Below are positions 7,179-13,432 of a stretch of 13,432 bases of DNA, piece after piece. Both the position numbers and the translations under genes were made by a program. The notes beneath the pieces are model-generated. The model ran no database searches. It saw only the letters and a list, made by a program, of their open reading frames with translations, and had not been told where the DNA came from. The DNA comes from an uncultured Clostridia bacterium (lineage in GTDB: Bacteria > Bacillota > Clostridia > Christensenellales > Aristaeellaceae). How positions within the stretch are numbered: the stretch's first letter is position 1; every line of letters begins with the position of its first letter. The stretch covers positions 1-13,432 of the forward strand of contig CAMNCR010000183.1 of assembly GCA_946534455.1 (NCBI GenBank), in the 5' to 3' direction.

Positions 7179-7927
7179 CACAGAAAATTTTCGGTCACCG
7201 TGGCGCCTCCGGACAGGCGCCGGAAAACACCCTGGAGGCCTTTGAGCTGGCGGCCCGGATGGGCGCCCACGGGGTGGAGCTGGATGTGCATCTGACCCGG
7301 GACGGAGCGCTGGTGGTGACCCATGACGAGCGCATCGAGCGGGTGTCCGACGGCGAGGGCTGGGTCCGGGACCAGACGCTGCGGGAGCTGAAGGCGCTGC
7401 GCTTCAACCGGACGCATCCCGAATACGCGGACGCGCGGATTCCCACGCTGGAGGAGGTTTTTCAGCTGCTTGACCCCACGGGGCTGGAGATCAACATCGA
7501 GCTGAAGAACAGCTGCGTGGACTATCCGGAGCTGGAGCGCCGGGTGGTGGAGCTGGCGGCGAAATGCTTTTCGCTGGACCGGATCATTTTCTCCTCCTTC
7601 AACCACTACAGCATGCAGCGGGTGAAGGCCCTGGACGCCGGGCTGACCTGCGGCCTGCTGTATGACGCGACGCTGGTGCGCCCCTGGGAGTACGCCCGGG
7701 CCCTGGGCATGGACGCGCTGCATCCCATGTTCACGGAGGTGCTGGTGCCCGGCGGGGAATGCGCCCAGGCCCACGCGGCCGGCATCCGCGTGAACACGTG
7801 GACCGTCAATGAGGAGGAGGATCTGCGCGCCGTGCTGAAGGAGGGCGCGGATATCGTGATCACTAATTTTCCGGACCGGGCGCTGCGGGTGCTCGCCGGG
7901 GATCCGGGATCCGGGAAGCCTGCCTGA
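7175..7927 (+). CDS. ugpQ: Glycerophosphodiester phosphodiesterase
   Basis: This enzyme hydrolyses glycerophosphodiesters (deacylated phospholipids such as glycerophosphoethanolamine) to sn-glycerol 3-phosphate and an alcohol. The 250-residue TIM-barrel protein has the full active-site set: His8 and Arg9 (FGHRGAS), PENT (16-19), the metal ligands Glu35 and Asp37 (GVELDVHLT), His50 (VVTHDE), and Glu109 with Lys111 (NIELKN). The end shows NTWTVNEEEDL and VITNFPD, typical of the bacterial UgpQ type. No signal peptide is present, so it acts in the cytoplasm on internally produced or imported diesters. The ATG overlaps the ppk2 stop and follows GGAGAGGG at 7163-7170. It is the last gene of the group, with a terminator 52 bases downstream. 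The symbol is by family similarity. Confidence 0.94.
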   Translation: MTQKIFGHRGASGQAPENTLEAFELAARMGAHGVELDVHLTRDGALVVTHDERIERVSDGEGWVRDQTLRELKALRFNRTHPEYADARIPTLEEVFQLLDPTGLEINIELKNSCVDYPELERRVVELAAKCFSLDRIIFSSFNHYSMQRVKALDAGLTCGLLYDATLVRPWEYARALGMDALHPMFTEVLVPGGECAQAHAAGIRVNTWTVNEEEDLRAVLKEGADIVITNFPDRALRVLAGDPGSGKPA

Positions 7928-7978
7928 GGATTCCGACATGTCTCTTTTTGGGCTTTTTGTCATTTCTTGTTCATTTTT

Positions 7979-8002
7979 ACCTGCCTCCGGGCAGGTTTTT
8001 TT
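7979..8002 (+). terminator. Intrinsic terminator ending the pdp-to-GDPD group
   Basis: A 7-bp perfect stem, ACCTGCC (7979-7985) and GGCAGGT (7990-7996), has a TCCG loop and runs into seven Ts (7996-8002). It lies 52 bases after the GDPD stop, in a locally T-rich stretch. This is a textbook rho-independent terminator on the + strand; the other strand lacks a matching T-run. Confidence 0.92.
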
Positions 8003-8044
8003 GTGCGGAAAACGGCCGGAGAACGCTGGCGCAACGGCTCCGGC

Positions 8045-8067
8045 GGGGTGCGCCGGGCGGGGCGGGG
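8045..8067 (+). other. G-quadruplex-type motif upstream of the transporter promoter
   Basis: Four G-runs of three or more lie within 23 bases: 8045-8048, 8055-8057, 8059-8062 and 8064-8067, with loops of 6, 1 and 1 nt. This meets the usual G3+N1-7 pattern on the + strand. It ends 13 bases before the -35 box of the ABC operon promoter, with AAAAA (8071-8075) between. The rest of the stretch from 8003 to 8044 is GC-rich and holds only a loose inverted repeat, GCCGGAG and CTCCGGC. The base pattern is certain; folding in the cell is inference. Confidence 0.5.
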
Positions 8068-8080
8068 CGGAAAAAGGCAG

Positions 8081-8109
8081 TTGACAGAATAGAATGGCTG
8101 TGCTATAAA
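8081..8109 (+). promoter_or_regulatory. Strong sigma-A type promoter of the ABC transporter operon
   Basis: A perfect -35 box TTGACA (8081-8086), a 17-bp spacer, and the -10 box TATAAA (8104-8109), which is preceded by TGc (8101-8103) as an extended -10. Five As at 8071-8075 sit in the position of a short UP element. Transcription should begin near 8116, leaving a leader of about 130 nt before the binding-protein start. It is the best promoter match in the window. Confidence 0.9.
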
Positions 8110-8115
8110 GTTATC

Positions 8116-8246
8116 GATTTCCTGTCGGATATAGTTCTGTTTTTTCTCAATTTCTCTATTTTTTTGCCTGCAATGGGGGCATTGCACTGAACCGGGCGTT
8201 TGGCCGCAGTGGCGGCTTAACAAAATATTATGAGGAGGAACTTGGT
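8116..8246 (+). promoter_or_regulatory. Leader (5' UTR) of the ABC transporter operon
   Basis: About 130 nt lie between the predicted transcription start and the ATG. The first half is pyrimidine-rich with T-runs (about 8134-8165). Then comes a perfect hairpin, TGCAATG-GGGG-CATTGCA (8169-8186), and a smaller one, GCCGC-AGTG-GCGGC (8203-8216). A strong ribosome site AGGAGG (8233-8238) sits 8 nt before the ATG. Neither hairpin is followed by a T-run, so they are not terminators. I do not recognise a known riboswitch class; the structures may only stabilise the message. Confidence 0.45.
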
Positions 8247-10028
8247 ATGAAAAAGATCCTGGCAATCCTTCTGGCAGCCATGATGCTGCTGGGCACGGTA
8301 GCAGCGTTCGCGGAAGCGACCGACCTGCCCCGTGAAGAAACCCTGTATTTCGGTGGTCAGCAGTGGGATCCCATCGTGGGATACAACCCGCTGGGCGACA
8401 ATATGAACAACGGCCTGATCCTGTCCCCGGCGCCCCGCGGCAGCCGGACGGTCATGTTCGAGACGCTGTATATGTACAACGGCCTGGACGGCAAGCTCTA
8501 TCCCCTGCTGGCGGATGGAGACTATGTCTGGAATGACGACCTGACCGAGCTGACCCTCAAGATCAAGCCCGCCGCCAAGTGGTCCGACGGCACCCCCGTG
8601 ACCGCGGACGACGTGGTTGCCACCTGGGACGTGAGCGTGAAGATCCAGAACGGCACCTACACCGGCTATGCTCCCTACATCGAGGGCATTGAGAATGTGG
8701 ACGGCAACGTCGTGATCAAGGCCAAGAAGAACGAGGAAGGCAAGCCCGCGAACCCCCTGCAGGTGCTGAACTTCCTGAGCGGCGTCTACATGGTGCAGAA
8801 GAACTGGGCGGAAGCGCTGTGCGCGGCTCACAACGATGATGCCACCGCCATCCGCACCGATCCGACTCCGGACGTTGTGTATTCCGGCCCCTACGGCCCC
8901 TACTTCGCCAATGACCAGCTGGTTGCGTTCGTCCGCAACGACAACTACTGGGGACAGGATGAATCCATGTGGGGCAAGCTGCCCGCTCCGAAGTACCTGG
9001 CTCACACCATCTACAAGGACAACGACGCGACGCTGGTTGCCTTCACGGCCGGCCAGATCGACGTGAACCAGCAGTTCATCGCCAACGTGCAGAAGCTGTG
9101 GGAAGAGCAGGGACTGCCGATCGCGACCTACAGCGACGAAGCGCCCTACGGCATCTGCGCCACCATGCCCACCGCCTGGTACAACATGGATGTGCCGGTG
9201 ATGCAGGTCAAGGAGCTGCGCAAGGCCATCGCCATGGCTGTTGACTATGACAACATCATCGAGAACGCCATGACCAACCAGAGCCCCTCCTTCGCGGATG
9301 TGCCGCGTTCCGTCATGAACCCCACCGACGGTGAGCAGGCCATGTATGATCACGACGCTGTGAAGGATCTGCAGTGGGTCGGCAAGGACATCGAAGGCGC
9401 GAAGGCCCTGCTGGACGAGGCGGGCATCGTGGACAGCGATGGAGACGGCTGGCGTGAGTACAACGGCGAGAAGATCAGCCTGAAGGCCTGCTGCCCCGAC
9501 GGCTGGACCGACTGGCAGGCGGCCATGAACATGGTGGCTGAGGCCGGCAAGGCGATCGGCGTTGAAATCATCGCGACCTTCCCCACCTGGGATCAGTATC
9601 AGACCGTGTTCACCAAGGGTTCCCAGACCGAGTATGAAATCTTCATGTGGAGCCCCGCCGGCGCCGAACCCGCCGCTCCGTGGAGCCGCGTCCGCGCCCT
9701 CATGAGCTCTGAGTTCATCGGCGTTGACAACAACTGGTCCGGCAACTTCGGCCACTACAAGAACGACCGGATCGACGAGATCATCAAGCAGATCCCGCTG
9801 ACCACGGACGAAGCCGAACTGAAGGCCCTGTACACCGAAGCGACCCAGATCTATCTGGACGAAGTTCCCAGCTTCTCCCTCATGTATCGTCCTGAAGTGT
9901 TCCATGCCGTGAATGAGACTGTGTGGACCGGCTATCCTGAGAAGGATGACGGCAACAACATTCCGCCTATGGACTGCACGGATGGCTATGGCATTGCTGC
10001 TCTGTACAACCTGGAGCTTGTGAAGTAA
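8247..10028 (+). CDS. ABC transporter substrate-binding protein, family 5 (peptide/oligosaccharide)
   Basis: This extracytoplasmic binding protein of 593 residues delivers substrate to the permeases encoded downstream. The family 5 signature KWSDGTPVTADDVVATWD is at 111-128, and the DSDGDGW segment common in the family is at 396-402. Residues 1-22 are a signal peptide: KK, a hydrophobic core, then AFA before the likely cut at 22/23. There is no lipobox cysteine, so the protein should be released or held by other means. The mature N-terminus (LPREETLYFGGQQW, then NPL) recalls the cello- and xylo-oligosaccharide binding proteins of Thermotoga and Pyrococcus as I remember them, so the cargo may be oligosaccharides rather than peptides; this is inference. 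The gene has its own strong promoter and ribosome site and uses fewer CGG arginine codons than its neighbours, as expected for high expression. Confidence 0.93.
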   Translation: MKKILAILLAAMMLLGTVAAFAEATDLPREETLYFGGQQWDPIVGYNPLGDNMNNGLILSPAPRGSRTVMFETLYMYNGLDGKLYPLLADGDYVWNDDLTELTLKIKPAAKWSDGTPVTADDVVATWDVSVKIQNGTYTGYAPYIEGIENVDGNVVIKAKKNEEGKPANPLQVLNFLSGVYMVQKNWAEALCAAHNDDATAIRTDPTPDVVYSGPYGPYFANDQLVAFVRNDNYWGQDESMWGKLPAPKYLAHTIYKDNDATLVAFTAGQIDVNQQFIANVQKLWEEQGLPIATYSDEAPYGICATMPTAWYNMDVPVMQVKELRKAIAMAVDYDNIIENAMTNQSPSFADVPRSVMNPTDGEQAMYDHDAVKDLQWVGKDIEGAKALLDEAGIVDSDGDGWREYNGEKISLKACCPDGWTDWQAAMNMVAEAGKAIGVEIIATFPTWDQYQTVFTKGSQTEYEIFMWSPAGAEPAAPWSRVRALMSSEFIGVDNNWSGNFGHYKNDRIDEIIKQIPLTTDEAELKALYTEATQIYLDEVPSFSLMYRPEVFHAVNETVWTGYPEKDDGNNIPPMDCTDGYGIAALYNLELVK

Positions 10029-10042
10029 TCCAAAGCAAAATC

Positions 10043-10083
10043 GGCGGCCATGATCTGCCCGGGGCGGGTCATGGCCGCCTTTT
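10043..10083 (+). terminator. Intercistronic hairpin, probable partial terminator or mRNA stabiliser
   Basis: An 11-bp perfect inverted repeat, GGCGGCCATGA (10043-10053) and TCATGGCCGCC (10069-10079), encloses a 15-nt GC-rich loop in which CCC can pair with GGG. Only four Ts follow (10080-10083). It lies between the binding-protein gene and the first permease. In such operons a hairpin here commonly leaves much more message for the binding protein than for the membrane parts, by partial termination or by blocking 3' decay. The short T-run makes full termination unlikely. Confidence 0.7.
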
Positions 10084-10104
10084 CAATCGAGGAGGCAGAA
10101 AGCA

Positions 10105-11112
10105 ATGACGAAGGGCATGCGAAAATACTTCAAAAAGAAGATTTTCTGGTTTATCATCACCTTCATTGCCGCGGTTGTGCTGAATTTCATTCTGCCGCGG
10201 CTGATGCCAGGCGATCCTGTGAACTCCATCGTCGGGAAAAACATCAGTCCCGGGGCGACGCAGGAGCAGGTACAGGAACAGATCGTTTATTACAAGCATC
10301 AGTTCGGACTGGATAAGAGCATCTTCGGCCAGTTCTGGGATTTTGTCAAAAACGCCTTTAACGGCACCTTCGGCGTGAGCTACAGCCAGTATCCCCGGAT
10401 GGTGTCCGACATCATCGGATCCGGCATCTGGTGGACGGTGGCGCTGCAGCTGCCCGCGATTCTGGTGGGCTGGCTGCTGGGCAACCTGCTGGGCGCCATC
10501 GCGGCCTACAAGAGAAGCGTCTATGACAAGGTGCTGATGCCCCTGACCCTTTTCTTCAGCGCGATTCCGGCCTTCGGCGCGGCAGTCATCCTGCTGGTGG
10601 TCTTCGCGGTCACCCTCGGCTGGGCTCCGGTCAACGGCGCGTTTGATCCGGGCATGATTCCCAGCTTCAGCTGGAAGTTCATCTCTTCCGTGATTTCCCA
10701 TTATCAGCTGCCGTTCTGGTCCATCGTGCTGATTTCCATCGGCGGCCAGGCGGTGGGCATGCGCTCCATGTCCATTTACGAGCTGAACGCTGACTATGTC
10801 AAATATGCCCGGTTCCTGGGCATCAAGGATAAAAAGATCGTCCGGTACGTCTTCCGGAACGCCATGCTGCCGCAGGTGACCGGCCTGGCCATGTCCATCG
10901 GTTCCATGGTCGGCGGCGCGCTGGTGGCGGAAACCATTTTCAGCTATCCCGGACTGGGTATGTCCATGTACGCCGCAATCAACTCATCGGACTATCCGGT
11001 GATTTCGGCCTGCACGCTGATCATCACGATCATGGTGCTGATTGCGAGCTTCCTGCTGGATATTATCTACGCGTTCATTGACCCGCGGGTCAAGGCCGCG
11101 CAGTTTGATTAA
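10105..11112 (+). CDS. dppB: ABC transporter permease, DppB/OppB family
   Basis: One of the two membrane subunits forming the transport channel of the importer. It has 335 residues, a normal length, with a first helix at about 13-31, the family landmark PRLMPGDPV (31-39), an extracytoplasmic loop ending in GTFGVSYSQYP (87-97), and about five more helices towards the C-terminus. The ATPase-contacting EAA loop is at about 228-251 (NADYVKYARFLGIKDKKI). GAGGAGG at 10089-10095 lies 9 nt before the ATG, which supports this start over the Met at residue 5. It follows the binding-protein gene after 76 bases with a hairpin but no promoter, and precedes the second permease by 17 bases. The symbol marks the family and does not imply dipeptides as substrate. 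Confidence 0.94.
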   Translation: MTKGMRKYFKKKIFWFIITFIAAVVLNFILPRLMPGDPVNSIVGKNISPGATQEQVQEQIVYYKHQFGLDKSIFGQFWDFVKNAFNGTFGVSYSQYPRMVSDIIGSGIWWTVALQLPAILVGWLLGNLLGAIAAYKRSVYDKVLMPLTLFFSAIPAFGAAVILLVVFAVTLGWAPVNGAFDPGMIPSFSWKFISSVISHYQLPFWSIVLISIGGQAVGMRSMSIYELNADYVKYARFLGIKDKKIVRYVFRNAMLPQVTGLAMSIGSMVGGALVAETIFSYPGLGMSMYAAINSSDYPVISACTLIITIMVLIASFLLDIIYAFIDPRVKAAQFD

Positions 11113-11129
11113 TGGGAGGTGGATGAGCG

Positions 11130-12389
11130 ATGAAACATACGTTGAAAAATGTTTTCCATTCTCCCCGTTTTCTGGTCGGCTTCATCATCTTCATGACCAT
11201 TCTGCTGACCGTGCTGATCTATCCCTATTTCGTGCACCGGGATCCGCTGCAGGGCCTGGGCAAGGGCTTCCTGGAGCCGGGCACCTATGTTTCCGTGTAC
11301 GATACCAACAACACCGGCACCTACCGCGTGGAGCTGCCGGAGGCGGCGGCCAACCGGCTGGAGGCTACGCTGCCCACCAAGGACCGGCAGATGATGCTGG
11401 ACTTCCTGAAGGCCAAGGGCGTGGACGTGACCGGGCTGGACACCTCCAACGACCGGTTCGAGGACCTGATCGCGGCCTGGAAGGCCAACTATGACGAGGC
11501 GGACGCCAAGAAGAACAAGTATGAGGGCTTCGCGACCCAGGCCCAGCGCAACGCGCTGAAGCGGCTGGACAAGAGCCTGAACGCCGGGAACTCCGTGGCC
11601 ATGAGCGTGGTCCGGGGCGAGGGAGACAACGCATCCACTTCCCCCATCGCCGAAAACGACTATGTCAAGGTGGACGAGGTGGCCAACTCCATCACGCTGC
11701 CGCTGGGCACGGACAACTTCGGCCGGGATACGCTGACGGAGCTGGTCAAGGCCACGGGCATTTCCCTGCTGGTGGGCCTGCTGGCGGGCTCCATCGCCAC
11801 GCTGCTGGGCCTGCTGGTCGGCTTGCTGGCGGGCTATGTGGGCGGCGTGCTGGATGACATCCTGATGTTTATCGCCAACATCTTCACGGTCATTCCCGGC
11901 TTCGTGCTGCTGATTCTGATCTACTCGGCGCTGGGGGCGGAGTCCCGCAGCATTACCACCTGCGCGATCATCATCGGCATTACCAGCTGGGTCTGGACCG
12001 CGCGTTCGGTCCGCTCCCAGGTCATTTCCCTGCGGAACCGGGATCACGTGAACCTCTCCAAGCTGAGCGGCCACAGCCTGTTCCGGATCGTGACGACGGA
12101 CATCCTGCCCTACATCGCCTCCTATGTGGTGATGGCCTTCATTCTGCAGGTTTCCAGCGGCATCCTGGCGGAGGCGCAGCTGTCCATGCTGGGCCTCGGA
12201 CCGAACCCGAACGAGCTGCCGACCCTGGGCCTGATGATGAACTGGGCCAAGCTCTTCGGCGCGTACACCTCCAGCAACGCCTGGTGGGCGTATTTCCCGG
12301 TGATTCTGGTCATCGCCCTGATTTCCTTCTCCCTGAACCTGATGAACACCGGTCTGGATCAGGTCTTCAACCCGACGCTGCGTGATTAA
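11130..12389 (+). CDS. dppC: ABC transporter permease, DppC/OppC family, with large extra domain
   Basis: The second channel subunit. The C-terminal part is standard DppC: LPLGTDNFGRD (190-200), helices from about 209, an EAA loop around 304-327 (RDHVNLSKLSGHSLFRIV), and LSMLGLG (351-357). The total of 419 residues is well over the usual ~280-300. The excess lies between the first membrane helix (about 13-33) and the GTDxxGRD motif. Residues about 36-188 form a mostly hydrophilic segment that should face outside, with a charged, probably helical stretch at 108-152 (AAWKANYDEADAKKNKYEGF). I do not recognise a known domain in it. GGGAGG (11114-11119) is 10 nt from the ATG. The frame is unbroken across the insert, so this is not an assembly artefact visible here. 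The symbol marks the family only. Confidence 0.93.
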   Translation: MKHTLKNVFHSPRFLVGFIIFMTILLTVLIYPYFVHRDPLQGLGKGFLEPGTYVSVYDTNNTGTYRVELPEAAANRLEATLPTKDRQMMLDFLKAKGVDVTGLDTSNDRFEDLIAAWKANYDEADAKKNKYEGFATQAQRNALKRLDKSLNAGNSVAMSVVRGEGDNASTSPIAENDYVKVDEVANSITLPLGTDNFGRDTLTELVKATGISLLVGLLAGSIATLLGLLVGLLAGYVGGVLDDILMFIANIFTVIPGFVLLILIYSALGAESRSITTCAIIIGITSWVWTARSVRSQVISLRNRDHVNLSKLSGHSLFRIVTTDILPYIASYVVMAFILQVSSGILAEAQLSMLGLGPNPNELPTLGLMMNWAKLFGAYTSSNAWWAYFPVILVIALISFSLNLMNTGLDQVFNPTLRD

Positions 12390-12403
12390 GGAGGACAAGC
12401 AGA

Positions 12404-13417
12404 ATGGCAAAGAAAATTCTTGAGGTCCATGAGCTGACCACCAAATACATCACACGTCAGGGTGAGGACGTGTATTCCGTGGATCATGTTTCCCTGGACA
12501 TTGAAGAGGGCAAGAGCCTGGGCATCGCCGGCGAGTCCGGCTGCGGCAAATCCACCCTGGCCCTGAGCCTGATGGGCTACTACTTCCCCCCGCTGCACTA
12601 CACCAGCGGTGAGATTATCATCGACGGACAGAACATTTCCGGCATGGATCCGGACCTGGTTCGCAAGACCGTGCTGGGCACGGAGATTGCCTACATTCCC
12701 CAGGCGGCCATGAACGCCATGAACCCCACCCGGAAGGTGGGCAAGTTCATCGAGGACGTGATCCGGGCGCATGAGCTGCCGATGGACAAAAAGCAGATCC
12801 GGGAGATGGCCGAGCAGCGCTTCGCCCGGCTGGGCCTGCCGGTGGACGCGCTGGACAAGCACAGCGTCGAGCTCTCCGGCGGCATGCGGCAGCGCGTGGT
12901 CATCGCGATTTCCACGATCCTGAGCCCCAAGGTGCTGATCGCGGACGAGCCCTCTTCCGCCCTGGACGTGACGAGCCAGAAGATGGTCATCAAGATGATG
13001 AAGGACATGCTGGCCAACGGCCTGGTCAAGAGCATGATCTTCATCACCCATGAGCTGCCCCTGCTGTACAACGTGACGGACGACATCATGGTCATGTACG
13101 CGGGCCAGATTGTGGAGCGCGGCAGCGCGAAGGAAATGGTCTTTGATCCCATTCATCCCTACAGCCGCGGCCTGATGCGCTCCATCCTGGTGCCGGAGGA
13201 GGGCACCCGGGATGTGAAGCTGACCGCCATTCCGGGAACCCCGCCGAACCTGAAGCATCCTCCGGCAGGCTGCCGCTTCGCGGACCGCTGCCGGTACGCG
13301 ACGCCGAGCTGCAGGGTGGTGTCCCCGCCGCTGCTGGATATCGGAGACGGCAGAAGCTATCGCTGCAGCATGACCACGGAACAGCTGAAGGAGGTGTATG
13401 ACCGTGAAGACGGCTGA
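12404..13417 (+). CDS. dppD: ABC transporter ATP-binding protein, DppD/OppD family
   Basis: One of the two ATPases that power the importer from the cytoplasmic side. It has 337 residues with Walker A GESGCGKST (43-51), a Q-loop in AYIPQAAMNAMNP, the signature LSGGMRQR, Walker B VLIADEPSSALD and the H-loop histidine in FITHELPL. The C-terminal oligopeptide-type extension is present: HPYSRGLM, then four cysteines at 290, 296, 303 and 321 (C-x5-C-x6-C-x17-C). In studied Opp/Dpp ATPases this cysteine set holds a [4Fe-4S] cluster; that it does so here is inferred. AAGGAGG (12388-12394), which overlaps the dppC stop, lies 9 nt before the ATG. The end overlaps the start of the next gene by 20 bases. 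Confidence 0.95.
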   Translation: MAKKILEVHELTTKYITRQGEDVYSVDHVSLDIEEGKSLGIAGESGCGKSTLALSLMGYYFPPLHYTSGEIIIDGQNISGMDPDLVRKTVLGTEIAYIPQAAMNAMNPTRKVGKFIEDVIRAHELPMDKKQIREMAEQRFARLGLPVDALDKHSVELSGGMRQRVVIAISTILSPKVLIADEPSSALDVTSQKMVIKMMKDMLANGLVKSMIFITHELPLLYNVTDDIMVMYAGQIVERGSAKEMVFDPIHPYSRGLMRSILVPEEGTRDVKLTAIPGTPPNLKHPPAGCRFADRCRYATPSCRVVSPPLLDIGDGRSYRCSMTTEQLKEVYDREDG

Positions 13418-13432
13418 AAACGGGACGGTCCT
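13398..13432 (+). CDS. Start of a further gene, probably the second ATPase (DppF/OppF type), cut by window end
   Basis: An open frame from ATG 13398 reads MTVKTAENGTV and runs off the window. It overlaps the end of dppD by 20 bases in another frame. AAGGAGG at 13388-13394 is only 3 nt from this ATG but 9 nt from the in-frame GTG at 13404, which may be the true start. Importers of this family need two ATPases and none of the upstream genes is the second one, so DppF is expected here. The identity rests on context only; eleven codons cannot prove it. Confidence 0.6.
   Translation, partial: MTVKTAENGTV

Noticed and set aside
3960..7181. A 1073-residue open frame on the minus strand
   Set aside because: It lies antisense to azlC, azlD, the hydrolase and ppk2, all of which have clear family motifs on the plus strand. 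Its product is rich in Arg, His, Pro and Gln with no recognisable motif, the usual shadow of GC-rich coding sequence.
8111..8124. A possible catabolite-control (cre) or LacI-type operator around TTATCGATTT
   Set aside because: Only the central ATCGAT is palindromic; the outer positions do not match the cre consensus.
7948..8190. An 80-codon plus-strand frame in the intergenic gap
   Set aside because: It begins at a TTG without a ribosome site and runs through the terminator, the G-rich motif and the promoter. The product has no coherent character.
8230..8250. A six-codon frame (MRRNLV) overlapping the binding-protein start by ATGA
   Set aside because: Its codons are made by the AGGAGG ribosome site itself and it has no ribosome site of its own; probably coincidence.
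8217..9905. A 562-residue open frame on the minus strand under the binding-protein gene
   Set aside because: Shadow frame rich in Val, His and Gly. The plus strand has promoter, ribosome site, signal peptide and family signature.

Overview
The window is one strand of a GC-rich bacterial chromosome in which all the genes I accept point rightwards. The organism is most likely a GC-rich member of the Clostridia, perhaps a gut or rumen lineage near Christensenellales. This rests on the gene families (YebC of the MSGHSKW type, pyrimidine-nucleoside phosphorylase with Bacillus-type residue numbering, AzlC/AzlD, Opp/Dpp-type transporter), on strong GGAGG ribosome binding sites, and on sigma-A type promoters. 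The family is firm only to phylum level; the lineage is a guess. I see no rRNA, tRNA, CRISPR array, insertion sequence or phage gene.

Left part (2-2645): the C-terminal two thirds of uvrA (nucleotide excision repair), then yebC. A clean promoter (TTGACG, 18 bp, TATAAT) overlaps the uvrA stop codon, so yebC has its own start of transcription. A strong intrinsic terminator follows yebC.

Middle part (2674-7927): six genes packed head to tail: pyrimidine-nucleoside phosphorylase (pdp), azlC and azlD (branched-chain amino acid exporter), a serine beta-lactamase-like esterase, a class III polyphosphate kinase 2 and a glycerophosphodiester phosphodiesterase. Three junctions are ATGA overlaps (pdp/azlC, azlC/azlD, ppk2/GDPD), which suggests translational coupling. 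No promoter is visible between the yebC terminator and pdp, so expression of this group may depend on read-through. A terminator at 7979-8002 closes it.

A 319-base gap (7928-8246) holds that terminator, a G-quadruplex-type motif, an excellent promoter (TTGACA, 17 bp, extended TGcTATAAA) and a leader of about 130 nt.

Right part (8247 to the end): an ABC importer operon of the peptide/oligosaccharide (Opp/Dpp) family: substrate-binding protein, hairpin, DppB-type permease, DppC-type permease, DppD-type ATPase, and the first codons of what should be the partner ATPase. Two things stand out. The binding protein has a signal peptide but no lipobox cysteine. The DppC-type permease carries an extra segment of roughly 120-150 residues between its first membrane helix and its GTDxxGRD motif. 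The binding protein's N-terminus recalls the oligosaccharide-binding branch of the family, so sugars are as plausible a cargo as peptides.
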